From Synechococcus sp. KORDI-49 (GTDB taxonomy: Bacteria; Cyanobacteriota; Cyanobacteriia; PCC-6307; Cyanobiaceae), in the NCBI RefSeq assembly GCF_000737575.1, contig NZ_CP006270.1, forward strand, positions 1,863,163 to 1,927,162: a stretch of DNA of 64,000 nucleotides. Reading direction: 5' to 3'. Positions 29,770-38,312 of this stretch are shown here, in pieces. The number at the start of each line of letters is the position of its first letter. Within the stretch, counting starts at the first letter, position 1. The translations under genes and the position numbers were made by a program. The notes beneath the pieces were generated by a model. The model had not been told where the DNA came from and ran no database searches. It saw nothing but the letters and a program-made list of their open reading frames with translations.

Positions 29770-30504
29770 TCAGCTGCGGCTGCTCAGGGCATGGCTCTGG
29801 GCGGCCAGAAGGGCGTCAAGCCCGGGCTGCGCCAGATCCAGCAGGACGTTCAGCTGCCCGCGGCTGAACGGAGCTCCTTCGGCCGTGCCCTGGATCTCCA
29901 GGAGACTCCCGTCGCCTGAGGCGACCACATTCAGATCAACGTCAGCTCGGCTGTCTTCGCTGTAATCCAGATCCAGCAGCGGCTTGCCCTCCAGGAGTCC
30001 GACGGACACCGCTGCCACCTGGCTCCGGATCGGCTGGCGCTCCAGGATCCCCTGGGCGATCAGACGGTCACAGGCCAGCTGCAGAGCCATCCAGGCCCCG
30101 GTGACCGACGCGGTTCGGGTGCCGGCATCCGCCTGGATCACATCACAATCGATTAGCAGGCTGCGTTCTCCGAGAGCTTCCAGGTCCACCGCGGCGCGCA
30201 GGCTGCGGCCGATCAATCGCTGAATCTCCTGGGTGCGGCCGGAGAGCTTGAGCAATTCCCGCGACTGCCTCTGAGGTGTGGAGCCGGGCAGGAGCCGGTA
30301 TTCAGCGCTGATCCAGCCCAGTCCGTTCCCCTTCCGCCAGCGCGGCACCGTCTCTTCGAGGCAGACGCTGCACAGAACTGCCGTGCGTCCGGTGCGCACG
30401 ATCAATGAACTGAGAGCGAACCCCATCGGATCCCAGCTCACTTCAAACGGCCGAAGGGCATCTGGACGACGCCCGTCGGCTCGGGTCTCGGAGGGATCCA
30501 CCAT
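29770..30504 (-). CDS. rph: Ribonuclease PH
   Basis: Phosphorolytic 3'-5' exonuclease trimming tRNA 3' ends. 244 residues. [15 protein letters not shown] at the N-terminus, the [20 protein letters not shown] loop, and [20 protein letters not shown] with catalytic acidic residues are family hallmarks. ATG at 30504 gives the normal length; the open frame upstream to 31035 is antisense shadow. A TTGACA-type promoter at 30512-30540 places transcription start within a base or two of the ATG. It is followed by the ntcA promoter. Confidence 0.96.
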   Translation of the reverse strand: MVDPSETRADGRRPDALRPFEVSWDPMGFALSSLIVRTGRTAVLCSVCLEETVPRWRKGNGLGWISAEYRLLPGSTPQRQSRELLKLSGRTQEIQRLIGRSLRAAVDLEALGERSLLIDCDVIQADAGTRTASVTGAWMALQLACDRLIAQGILERQPIRSQVAAVSVGLLEGKPLLDLDYSEDSRADVDLNVVASGDGSLLEIQGTAEGAPFSRGQLNVLLDLAQPGLDALLAAQSHALSSRS

Positions 30505-30511
30505 GAACCTG

Positions 30512-30540
30512 ATTTCACAGCACACCATCCGTAGTGTCAA
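30512..30540 (-). promoter_or_regulatory. Promoter of rph, near-leaderless
   Basis: Minus strand TTGACA (30540-30535), 17-nt spacer, TGAAAT (30517-30512). The -35 is perfect and the -10 has 4 of 6 matches. Start would fall at about 30505, directly before the ATG at 30504. Confidence 0.5.
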
Positions 30541-30545
30541 TGGCC

Positions 30546-30573
30546 TTGTGGAGTCGCATCGCGCCGCTACATT
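30546..30573 (+). promoter_or_regulatory. Promoter candidate for the CobO-like gene
   Basis: TTGTGG (30546-30551), 16-nt spacer, TACATT (30568-30573). It lies 40 nt before the ATG at 30613 and back to back with the rph promoter. Confidence 0.4.
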
Positions 30574-30612
30574 CGAGGTCTGCAGGGTGTATCCCTGGTG
30601 ACACCCGACGCG

Positions 30613-31212
30613 ATGACCGCAAGCCTGACCACCAGCCATCGATCCTCTGGAGCCCTGACCGGGGATCGCCATGCGCTGGAGAGGGCCGGTCTGCGTCCGC
30701 TTCCGCCGCTTCCCGCATCCGCGCCGCTGCATCTGGTGGCTCCGGAGGGCCAGCTGCAGGTGCATACGGCCTCCTATCGGGGCAGTTTTTCCAGTGTTCT
30801 CAGCCAGGCGATGCGGGCGGCAGGGCTCGGCAGCCGCGTCCTGATCGCCCAGTTCCTCAAGGGGGGGGTGAAGCAGGGGCCGGAGGGCTGTGTGCTGCTC
30901 TGCGGCGGGCTCACCTGGCTGCGTCCGGATATTCCGGCGTGTCTTGCGGAGCCCGATCAGCCTGGTGGTTCCGATGCCGTCGATGCCGTCTGGCAGGCCT
31001 GCCGGCGCCATCTCGCTGAAGGCGACCTTGATCAACTGGTGCTGGATGAAGTCGGTCTCGCGGCAGCGCTCGGCTACCTGAAGGAAGATGAGCTTCTGTC
31101 GAGCCTGCAGCAGCGTCCAGGCTCCATGGATGTGATCATCACTGGGCCGGCGATTCCTTCCAGCGTCATGGCCATGGCGGATCAGGTCACCGAACTGCGC
31201 AGAGGTTTCTGA
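30613..31212 (+). CDS. CobO/BtuR-like protein with a degenerate P-loop
   Basis: 199 residues. From residue 47 it aligns by eye with ATP:corrinoid adenosyltransferases: [15 protein letters not shown] then [21 protein letters not shown], then [18 protein letters not shown] (the Walker B/VLDE region). But where CobO has GNGKGKT, this protein has ASYRGSFS: the Walker A Gly and Lys are gone. A Pro-rich 40-residue N-terminus is extra. It is probably not a standard ATP-dependent adenosyltransferase. ATG at 30613 is chosen; a GTG at 30598 is possible. Its TGA overlaps the dcd ATG by one base, tying it to nucleotide metabolism. Confidence 0.8.
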   Translation: MTASLTTSHRSSGALTGDRHALERAGLRPLPPLPASAPLHLVAPEGQLQVHTASYRGSFSSVLSQAMRAAGLGSRVLIAQFLKGGVKQGPEGCVLLCGGLTWLRPDIPACLAEPDQPGGSDAVDAVWQACRRHLAEGDLDQLVLDEVGLAAALGYLKEDELLSSLQQRPGSMDVIITGPAIPSSVMAMADQVTELRRGF

Positions 31213-31805
31213 TGCTCAAGAACGATCGCTGGATCACCGAGCAGGCTCAGAAGGGGATGCTCGAGCCCTTCCAGGCAGGTCTGGTGCGCCATCTTGATCC
31301 GGAGCAACGTCTGCGACCGGTTCTGAGCTTCGGATGTTCCTCCTACGGCTACGACCTTCGCCTCTCCCCGCAGGAGTTCATGATCTTCCGGCATGTGCCC
31401 GGAACGGTGATGAACCCCAAGCGGTTCAATCCCGCCAATCTGGAGCCCACGCCTCTGCATGAGGACGAGGACGGTGGCTACTTCATCCTTCCAGCGCATT
31501 CCTACGGCCTCGGTGTCGCCCTGGAGAAGCTTCGGGTGCCCGCCAACATCACGGTGATCTGTCTCGGCAAGAGCACCTATGCGCGGCTGGGCATCATCGT
31601 CAACACAACCCCCGCTGAAGCGAGCTGGGAAGGGCATCTGACGCTTGAGTTCAGCAACAGCTCCGGTGCTGACTGCCGTATCTATGCCAATGAAGGCATC
31701 TGTCAGCTGCTGTTCTTTGAGGGGGACCCCTGCGACACGACCTACAGCGATCGGCAGGGTAAATATCAGCATCAGCCGGAGCGTGTCACCCTGGCCCGCA
31801 TCTAG
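31212..31805 (+). CDS. dcd: dCTP deaminase
   Basis: Converts dCTP to dUTP, feeding dUMP for thymidylate synthesis. 197 residues, the Dcd length. Substrate motifs are [12 protein letters not shown] (residues about 39-50), [19 protein letters not shown], and the catalytic Glu in [11 protein letters not shown]. Its start overlaps the stop of the CobO-like gene. It converges on thyX, which acts two steps later; the two share the tetramer CTAG (31802-31805), which holds both stop codons. Confidence 0.96.
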   Translation: MLKNDRWITEQAQKGMLEPFQAGLVRHLDPEQRLRPVLSFGCSSYGYDLRLSPQEFMIFRHVPGTVMNPKRFNPANLEPTPLHEDEDGGYFILPAHSYGLGVALEKLRVPANITVICLGKSTYARLGIIVNTTPAEASWEGHLTLEFSNSSGADCRIYANEGICQLLFFEGDPCDTTYSDRQGKYQHQPERVTLARI

Positions 31806-32524
31806 GGAGCCAGGCGCGCTCTGTGCAGCCGGCTCTTCTCGTACCACTCGGCGAACTGCGGAGCCCAGTCCACCAGATGCGGCCACATCAAGTCGCAGAG
31901 TCTGCGGATCTCCAGCTGAGCATCAAGCTTCGCCCGCAGATCCATGAAGTGAAGGAAAGCCCTCAGGCTGAAGCTCACGATGAAATGCTGGCGGTAGTCG
32001 AAGGGAAGGATGCCGCGGGCATGTTCCTCCGCAAATCCGGCACGCAGCAGATCCCTGTAACGCTCGGCTGATTGCTGGCAGTGGTTGAGATCAAGTTCAC
32101 GCTCCGCCTGGCTGTAGAGGTATTTCTTCCCCTGTCGGTCGCTGTACTCCCCGACCGGTCGCAGGTAGAAGACCTCCTCCAGGGGCAGTTCGCCGTCCGC
32201 AGCCCGGCAGATGCGCTCGCCGGTGTATCGCATCGACTGCACATCGAAACTGACGCCCACCCGATGCGTCCGGGCCTGTTGCATCACCGAATGCGGAAAC
32301 CAGCCCACGTTCAGAACGATCTGAGCATGTTCGAGCGGACCGAAATGGCCCCGTTCCCCGGCAAGCAGCCGTTTGATGCAGATCTCGCCAGCCCGTTGTT
32401 CGTCAGGCCAGCTGTCCCGATTAGCGGCCACAAAACCCTCGCTGTAGTCCTGATGCATCGCGGCATAGATGCATTGCTGCGGATTCGGCGTGGCGGCGAT
32501 CAGATCGACTCGGAAACGCTCCAT
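31802..32524 (-). CDS. thyX: Flavin-dependent thymidylate synthase
   Basis: Makes dTMP from dUMP with FAD and NADPH. 240 residues. The family signature RHRxxS-type motif appears as RTHRVGVSFDVQSMRYT (residues about 84-100). FGPLEHAQIVLNVG and YRQHFIVSFSLRAFLHFMDLR mark FAD and substrate contacts. Marine picocyanobacteria often use ThyX rather than ThyA. It is convergent with dcd and 59 nt upstream of txlA's 3' end in the same direction. Confidence 0.95.
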   Translation of the reverse strand: MERFRVDLIAATPNPQQCIYAAMHQDYSEGFVAANRDSWPDEQRAGEICIKRLLAGERGHFGPLEHAQIVLNVGWFPHSVMQQARTHRVGVSFDVQSMRYTGERICRAADGELPLEEVFYLRPVGEYSDRQGKKYLYSQAERELDLNHCQQSAERYRDLLRAGFAEEHARGILPFDYRQHFIVSFSLRAFLHFMDLRAKLDAQLEIRRLCDLMWPHLVDWAPQFAEWYEKSRLHRARLAP

Positions 32525-32583
32525 GGCGTGCTGTTCAGCAGCTCGGTCCTGTGATCATGACGGTGATGGCCCGGCCATGCCCG

Positions 32584-33129
32584 TCAACCGTGGCTGCGGG
32601 GTCCGGTTCTGTCGGTGCTGGCCAGATCCTCAAGGGTGCTCGTGCTTCCGATTCCCTGAAGTGCTGGAACGGGGGTGTCGTTGATCAGGGCGTCACCAAG
32701 CGCCTGGAGTTCCTGGGGTGTCCGCACGCCGATGGAACGACCACGAGGCTGACCGTCCGCTGCGAAGAGGTTCAGCTGTGGGATGCCGTTGACCTCGTAC
32801 CGGTCCACCAGATCGAGCCAACGGGGATTGTCGACATTCACCAGCACCACGTCGAGGCGATCCCGCGTGGATTGCTCCAGGCTCAGCATCGCCGGAGCCA
32901 TCTCCCGGCAGGCCTGGCACCAGTCGGCATAGAACTCGATCAGCGTCGGCTGGCCATTGCTGAGCGCGACATCAGGATCCAGAGAACGCCGTGCCAACTG
33001 CTCCATCGGGGATTCGCTCTGGAGACCACCGCGCAGAACAAGGAGGGCCAGCGCGAGCGCGAAGGCCACCGCCAGCAGCAGGCCTTTCTGGAACGCTCCC
33101 AGGCTGGCTGGTGGTGGGCTGGCAGACAT
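32584..33129 (-). CDS. txlA: Membrane-anchored thioredoxin-like protein TxlA
   Basis: 181 residues. One N-terminal transmembrane anchor (about residues 15-33) precedes a thioredoxin domain with active-site Cys71-Gln-Ala-Cys74 in FYADWCQAC and the cis-Pro segment NGIPQLNLF. It matches cyanobacterial TxlA/HCF164, which passes reductant across the thylakoid for cytochrome and photosystem assembly. The C-terminal tail (residues about 155-181) is Ser/Thr-rich and variable. It is divergent from the membrane protein at 33192. Confidence 0.9.
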   Translation of the reverse strand: MSASPPPASLGAFQKGLLLAVAFALALALLVLRGGLQSESPMEQLARRSLDPDVALSNGQPTLIEFYADWCQACREMAPAMLSLEQSTRDRLDVVLVNVDNPRWLDLVDRYEVNGIPQLNLFAADGQPRGRSIGVRTPQELQALGDALINDTPVPALQGIGSTSTLEDLASTDRTGPRSHG

Positions 33130-33191
33130 GACGGACTCCGTTCAGGTGCACTCTGACAGGGCTCTCCGAAGGCTGTGGCTAGCGTTTGGCC

Positions 33192-33695
33192 ATGCCGATC
33201 CTGAGCCTGTTCACGCTGCCCTTCCGGGCTCCACTGCTGGGGGGGCTCTTCCTTGTGGCGCTGGTGATGGGCAACCACTGGACCGTCAATCAGAGCATCT
33301 ACGCCCAGAACCAGTCGATCAGCGTGAGTGTGTTCTGGCTGATCCAGCTGATTCAGGTCATCGCCGTGGTGGTCGTCTTCACGATCCCTGATCTGCTGAT
33401 GCGTCAGGTGTCGATGCTGATGGCGTCCAGCCGCGTGATCAGCCTCGTGGTCACGCTGCTGATGGTGATCGTGCTGGGGCTGTACGTGATGCGGCTGCAC
33501 CGTCTGACCGACGTGATGATCCTGGCTTCAGCCGTTCTGCTCGCGCGGCTGGATCTGATCAGGATCGGCATCGTTCCGCCGCCCCTGCTCACCATCATCG
33601 GCTTCACGGCTGTTCTGCTCTCGGGGATCGGGCTCGGTTGTGCCCTGCCCAATCCGGCCGGCACGCTCCTCACAGAAGCGGCGGTCCCGCTCTAA
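33192..33695 (+). CDS. Polytopic membrane protein, unknown function
   Basis: 167 residues with four predicted helices (about 12-30, 42-65, 77-97, 101-150 as one or two). No recognisable domain. ATG at 33192 is chosen over a TTG two codons upstream. It shows the same T-centred hydrophobic codons to the end, and its last 168 nt overlap the lytic transglycosylase gene on the other strand in exact codon register. Confidence 0.72.
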   Translation: MPILSLFTLPFRAPLLGGLFLVALVMGNHWTVNQSIYAQNQSISVSVFWLIQLIQVIAVVVVFTIPDLLMRQVSMLMASSRVISLVVTLLMVIVLGLYVMRLHRLTDVMILASAVLLARLDLIRIGIVPPPLLTIIGFTAVLLSGIGLGCALPNPAGTLLTEAAVPL

Positions 33696-35678
33696 GTACC
33701 CGAGCAGATTGTCCAGAACCTTTTTGGTGTAGTACCGGGTCTCAGGGTATGGAATCCGTTCCACCCAGAGCTCCGGGTCTTCAGCCAGGGTCTGTGGTTG
33801 CCAGTCACTGACGGCGCCGGGACCTGCGTTGTAGCTGGCGACCACCAGCATCGGATCGCCTTGCCATCGCTCCATCAGCTGACGCAGGTACTGCGCGCCG
33901 AGGCGGATGTTCAGGCTGGGATCGGCGAGGTCGGCATCGCTCAGGTTCCGGCCTGCGAGCTCCTCGGCCGTGGCGGGCATCAGCTGCATCACGCCCCGCG
34001 CCCCGGCGACGGAGCTCACTCCAGGGGAGAAGCGTGATTCCTGCTTGCTGATGGCCAACAGCAGATCGTGAGCCACATCGTGTTGCTCCGAAGCCGCCAG
34101 AAAGTCCTTCTGGAACGGTCGTGGCAGCTGCTGGCGTTGCAGCAGCAGTCGTTGGGAGCAGTTCGGGGAATGCCACCGCAGGCTCAGGCGCCACAGACGC
34201 TCAAGTCCAGTCCAGGTGTTCCCGATCGCCAGTCGCAGACGTCCCTCCACCAGCTGCTCATGCCGGGACAGCGGCTCGGCGGTGTCGGTTGAGCTGCGCC
34301 ACTGCTCCCAGGCCTGATCGACGAGTCCGAGGCGCCAGAGCCTGTTGACCATGGGATCCGCACTGTTCAGTGGAGTCCAGACATCCGAAACCGAGGTGGA
34401 GTTGGAGCCCTCGCCAAGATCCAGGCCTGTCTGTTCCCCGAGACGGACCCTGGCCCGCCACCGGTAGTAACCGGAACGCTGCCCATCGATGAGCCGGCGC
34501 CAGATGCCGTTTGCGGCATCTGGATTGCCGAGCCGCTGTTCAGCAAGTCCATGCCAGAACAGCCGACGTCCCTCCAGCGGCTCGGGCATCGCTCCGTCCG
34601 GAAGAGCTGTCAACCAGTTTCTGGCGTCATTCCATGCGCCCTCGAGCAGGGCCTCTCGTGCCAGATCCCATTGCAGCTGCCAGCTCGCCGGATCATCGGG
34701 CCAGCGTGTCAGCACCTGGGCTCCCCCCCTGCCGGCAGCCAGCCGGACACGGGCGGCTGCAACCGCAGCCGATCGCTTCTGCAGGCTTTCGGGCAGGGCA
34801 TCCAGCAGGTCGGGGTCAGGCCGGAGTGGTTCGCTCAGCAGGCGTGCGGCTTCATCACTGGCGGAGTCCATGGGAAAACGCCGGGTGAGATCCAGCAGCA
34901 GCTGTTCCCCTTCCGAGCGCTGTTCACGTCCTCCAGCCAAGAGCGCGCGTCCGATGGCCAGAGCGGTCCCCGCTGCCGGCGGCTGCTGCTGCAGGCAGGC
35001 GAGCCCTGCCGTTCCGTCTCCCAGTTGCGCGAGACCACGGGCCAGCAGCTGACGTTGCTCCCGATCCGGTGCACCGGTGCCGTTGGCATCACAGGCAGCG
35101 CGAAGCCGCGCTGCGCTGCCGGGCCACTGCACTCCCCAGCGGGCCAGATGCAGAGCACCGCGGTGGCCATGCAGCGGATCCGCTTCCAGTGCCCGGGCCG
35201 TTGCCAGCGCGGCGGGATGACGCGGTTGGACTGTCAGCAGCTCCTGCTGCAAGAGGGGTTCGACCTCCCCGAGACGGCTTCGCCCCCAGGCTGAGGAGGC
35301 CTGTTCCGGGAAGCGTCTGATCTGATCCCGCCACAGCTTCAAAGACGTCTGGGAAGCCCCCAGTCGCTCTGCCGTTTCCGCCGCCAGGGCCAGAGACACG
35401 GCTGCCAATGGGGCCGTGCCCCAGCCTTGACCCTGCAGCAGCCGTCGGCGCCGGTTGAGGTCTCCAGCGCTGCGACCTGTCATCAGCAGAGCGGCCTCAC
35501 GGCGTTGCTCCGGGTCGAGCGATCGTCGATAGACGCGCCACAGCTCCGCATCCGTTGCCGTTGGGTCGAGCCGATGCCTGTGCTGGCGCAGCTGCTGCTG
35601 ACCAAGCATCACCGCCAGGAGACTCGCCGCGGCCGTCCCGATGAGCAGTGCGGCTCCGAGCCGGGACCCTGCCGCCAC
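33528..35678 (-). CDS. Soluble lytic murein transglycosylase (SLT domain)
   Basis: 716 residues. Cleaves peptidoglycan glycan strands to 1,6-anhydro ends. An N-terminal membrane/signal segment (about residues 6-25) leads to a long TPR-like helical superhelix. The catalytic SLT domain follows at about 530-650: ISKQESRFSPGVSSVAGARG with the catalytic Glu, GVMQLMPATAEELAG, then ASYNAGPGAV and ETRYYTKKVL. GTG at 35678 has GGGGTGAT just upstream. About 55 C-terminal residues (REQNSREADDGEQGRRNDAD region) are antisense to the convergent membrane gene and are probably not part of the fold. Confidence 0.9.
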   Translation of the reverse strand: MAAGSRLGAALLIGTAAASLLAVMLGQQQLRQHRHRLDPTATDAELWRVYRRSLDPEQRREAALLMTGRSAGDLNRRRRLLQGQGWGTAPLAAVSLALAAETAERLGASQTSLKLWRDQIRRFPEQASSAWGRSRLGEVEPLLQQELLTVQPRHPAALATARALEADPLHGHRGALHLARWGVQWPGSAARLRAACDANGTGAPDREQRQLLARGLAQLGDGTAGLACLQQQPPAAGTALAIGRALLAGGREQRSEGEQLLLDLTRRFPMDSASDEAARLLSEPLRPDPDLLDALPESLQKRSAAVAAARVRLAAGRGGAQVLTRWPDDPASWQLQWDLAREALLEGAWNDARNWLTALPDGAMPEPLEGRRLFWHGLAEQRLGNPDAANGIWRRLIDGQRSGYYRWRARVRLGEQTGLDLGEGSNSTSVSDVWTPLNSADPMVNRLWRLGLVDQAWEQWRSSTDTAEPLSRHEQLVEGRLRLAIGNTWTGLERLWRLSLRWHSPNCSQRLLLQRQQLPRPFQKDFLAASEQHDVAHDLLLAISKQESRFSPGVSSVAGARGVMQLMPATAEELAGRNLSDADLADPSLNIRLGAQYLRQLMERWQGDPMLVVASYNAGPGAVSDWQPQTLAEDPELWVERIPYPETRYYTKKVLDNLLGYLERDRRFCEERAGRIGQGTTEPDPREQNSREADDGEQGRRNDADPDQIQPREQNG

Positions 35679-35726
35679 ATCACCCCAGAATCTGATGCCA
35701 TTGTGTGGCCCAGGTTGCGACTGGCG

Positions 35727-35918
35727 ATGCCTTCCTCACGACCGGGACGCCGACAGCGCTGGCGCACGCTGCTGGTGCTGCTGATCGCCACGACGATCTG
35801 GGCCCTCCGTTGGCTCTGGCCGCTTCAGATGCTGCCGGGATGGGTGCTGGCCTTGATGTTCGCCTGGGCGGGCATCGAGTTGATCGTGCTCATCTGGAGG
35901 CCGCATCGCTGGCGTTGA
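35727..35918 (+). CDS. Small two-helix membrane protein
   Basis: 63 residues beginning MPSSRPGRRQRWRTLLVLL. A basic N-terminus is followed by two hydrophobic helices (about 14-30 and 36-55) and a basic end (WRPHRWR). No family recognised. ATG at 35727 is chosen; an in-frame GTG at 35703 would add eight residues. It diverges from the transglycosylase gene (48 nt) and lies 77 nt before glmM, possibly cotranscribed with it. Confidence 0.6.
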   Translation: MPSSRPGRRQRWRTLLVLLIATTIWALRWLWPLQMLPGWVLALMFAWAGIELIVLIWRPHRWR

Positions 35919-35995
35919 GGGCGGAGCTGCACCTGTCCCCGGACGACCGGTCCCCTGAAACAACGCCCGTAGCCTGAAGGCCACGATTGAGACTC

Positions 35996-37390
35996 ATGGC
36001 TCAAGCCGCTGTCCCGCCCATTGGACCCTCACTGGGTTCTTCGGTTCCCGGGTTCGGGACGGATGGGATTCGAGGCCGGGCTGGCTCGGTGCTCACCCCG
36101 GCGTTGTGCCTGCAGGTGGGCTACTGGTTCGGGCGAGCACTGTCCCAGCCAGGGCCTGTGCTGATCGGGATGGACTCGCGCAGCAGTGGCTCGATGGTGG
36201 CTTCGGCTCTGACGGCCGGTCTCACAGCGGCTGGTCGGGAGGTGTGGAGCCTGGGCCTCTGTGCCACGCCGGCCGTGCCATTGCTGATCGGTCAGGTCGG
36301 CGCTGCCGGCGGTCTGATGGTTTCTGCCAGTCACAATCCCCCGGAGGACAACGGCATCAAGGCCTTCGGTGCGGATGGCGCCAAGCTGGGGAGTGATCTT
36401 CAGGCCCGCATCGAAGCCGGTCTCCGCGGTGAAGCAGAGGTGGGTGACTCCGATGGGTCCCGCTGCGGTGCGGCGCATCAGCGTTCCGATCTGCTCAGCT
36501 CCTACAGCGAAGCTCTGCTGGCCTCGGTGGGTCCAAAACGGCTCGATGGTGTGCCGATCGTTCTTGATCTCTGCTGGGGTTCTGCGACGGCCTGTGGGGC
36601 CGACGTGTTCGAGGCCCTCGGAGCTGATCTGACGGTTCTGCACGGCAAGCCCGACGGAGCTCGCATCAACGTCGCCTGCGGATCAACCCAACTCGATCCT
36701 CTGCGGCAGGCAGTGGTCGAACGGGGTGCTGCGATGGGCTTTGCGTTCGATGGAGATGCCGATCGGATGCTGGCGGTGGACGGCCGCGGCCGCGTCGTGG
36801 ACGGTGATCACGTGTTGTTTCTCTGGGGCTCAGTGCTTCAGCAGCAGCAGACGCTCCCTGATCAGCGTCTCGTGGCGACGGTGATGTCCAACCTCGGTTT
36901 CGAGCGGGCGTGGCAGCAACGCGGAGGTCTGCTGGATCGCACTCCCGTGGGTGATCAGCACGTGCACGCTGCGATGGTCGCCAGTGGTGCAGCCCTTGGC
37001 GGAGAGCAATCCGGCCATATCCTCTCGGCATCCCATGGGCTCTGCGGGGATGGTGTGCTGACGGCCCTGCAGTTGGCCACGCTCTGTCACGCCCAGGGGA
37101 TCAGTCTTTGCGACTGGCTGGATCGGAGCTTCCAGGCCTTCCCGCAGAAATTGGTGAATGTGCGGGTTCCGGATCGCAGCCGTCGCAAGGGCTGGGCCAG
37201 TTGCCCTCCCTTGAGTGATGCGGTCCGCTCTGCGGAGGAGGCCATGGGAGACGAGGGGCGAGTGCTGGTGCGTGCCAGTGGAACGGAACCGGTGCTGAGG
37301 GTGATGGTGGAGGCTGCCGATCAGCGGATGGTCGAATCCTGGACGACCCATCTGGCTGCCGTCGCGGATCGGCATCTCAACGCTGCCTGA
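35996..37390 (+). CDS. glmM: Phosphoglucosamine mutase
   Basis: Interconverts glucosamine-6-P and glucosamine-1-P on the way to UDP-GlcNAc. 464 residues. FGTDGIRGRAG at residues 20-30, the phosphoserine in MVSASHNPPEDNGIKAFG (Ser112), metal site FDGDADRM, and C-terminal RASGTEPVLRVM are the four hexosephosphate-mutase motifs. ATG at 35996 is preferred to a TTG nine bases upstream. It converges on a BadF-type kinase (14-nt overlap). Confidence 0.95.
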   Translation: MAQAAVPPIGPSLGSSVPGFGTDGIRGRAGSVLTPALCLQVGYWFGRALSQPGPVLIGMDSRSSGSMVASALTAGLTAAGREVWSLGLCATPAVPLLIGQVGAAGGLMVSASHNPPEDNGIKAFGADGAKLGSDLQARIEAGLRGEAEVGDSDGSRCGAAHQRSDLLSSYSEALLASVGPKRLDGVPIVLDLCWGSATACGADVFEALGADLTVLHGKPDGARINVACGSTQLDPLRQAVVERGAAMGFAFDGDADRMLAVDGRGRVVDGDHVLFLWGSVLQQQQTLPDQRLVATVMSNLGFERAWQQRGGLLDRTPVGDQHVHAAMVASGAALGGEQSGHILSASHGLCGDGVLTALQLATLCHAQGISLCDWLDRSFQAFPQKLVNVRVPDRSRRKGWASCPPLSDAVRSAEEAMGDEGRVLVRASGTEPVLRVMVEAADQRMVESWTTHLAAVADRHLNAA

Positions 37391-38312
37391 GGTCGCGGGC
37401 CAGGGTCAGGGCTCCATCGCAGGCGTCTCCGGAGGCAGCACTCCATCGAGCCTGAGGAAGTTGATGGCTCAGGACTTCCTCGATCATCCGGCGATAGCCC
37501 TGCAGATGCTCGATTGCACCCCCACGGGCGGCGAGCTGGGGAGCGGCAAGCTCGAGTCGGCCTCCAACCGTGATGACGCACTCGGTGAGGGCATGAGCCG
37601 AGCGTCGCAGGATGTGGGATGCCTCCACGAGTCCTTCCTCGGCTGCTGTCACCACCAGAGGAGCCAGAGCGGCAAAGCCGGCAGCCCCGAAATCCGGATT
37701 CACCACCATGGCTTTGACCTGGGCACTGCTGTGGCAGTGCATGGCTTTCCAGAGCCGCTGCCGCAAGGGGTGGTCCGGCAGACGGCCGTCCGCCATGCGA
37801 AGGCTGAGCTGCAGACCCTGATGGCCGAGATCAAAGGCGGCCCCGGCACCATCCAGCAGCCAACCCCAGCCACCGCTGCGAGCTTCCTCTCCCCTGGCAT
37901 TGCGTCCGATGCAGATCATGCCGGTGCCACTGATCAGCACGATTCCCGGACTGTCCGGGAAGGCCCCGTGCAACGCCGTGCGCTCATCACCTGTCGCCAG
38001 CACATGGTCTGGTGGCATCAACAGCTCCTGTGCGACTAGGTCGCCGGCCCGGTGCTGAAGCTCCGTTCCCTGCTCGATCCCACTGGCACCGATCACGGCG
38101 GCATCGAGCTCCAGCGCATCCCTCTGGCCAAGCGCGGCCTTGAGACTGCTGCCCACGGCCGCCCGGAAACGGGCGGCACCGTCGGGGGCGTCAAGGTGAC
38201 ACACGCCGGAACCCTGGCCTTCGCAAACGGTCATCCAGCCGTCAGCTGTCCAGCGGCTGATCCGGCAGCGGGTTCGGGTCTGTCCGGCGTCGAATCCTGC
38301 AAACAGCATCAT
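37377..38312 (-). CDS. BadF/BadG/BcrA-type ATPase, probable N-acetylglucosamine kinase
   Basis: 311 residues of the ASKHA fold. Phosphate-1 motif FAGFDAGQTRTRC at the N-terminus, then IGASGIEQGTE, and an adenosine/phosphate-2 segment GIVLISGTGMICIGRN and GGWGWLLDGAGAAFD. This family includes eukaryotic NAGK and bacterial amino-sugar kinases; GlcNAc kinase activity is inference, helped by glmM next door. ATG at 38312 overlaps the ictB stop as ATGA, indicating translational coupling; a second ATG follows at 38309. Confidence 0.82.
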   Translation of the reverse strand: MMLFAGFDAGQTRTRCRISRWTADGWMTVCEGQGSGVCHLDAPDGAARFRAAVGSSLKAALGQRDALELDAAVIGASGIEQGTELQHRAGDLVAQELLMPPDHVLATGDERTALHGAFPDSPGIVLISGTGMICIGRNARGEEARSGGWGWLLDGAGAAFDLGHQGLQLSLRMADGRLPDHPLRQRLWKAMHCHSSAQVKAMVVNPDFGAAGFAALAPLVVTAAEEGLVEASHILRRSAHALTECVITVGGRLELAAPQLAARGGAIEHLQGYRRMIEEVLSHQLPQARWSAASGDACDGALTLARDLRQR

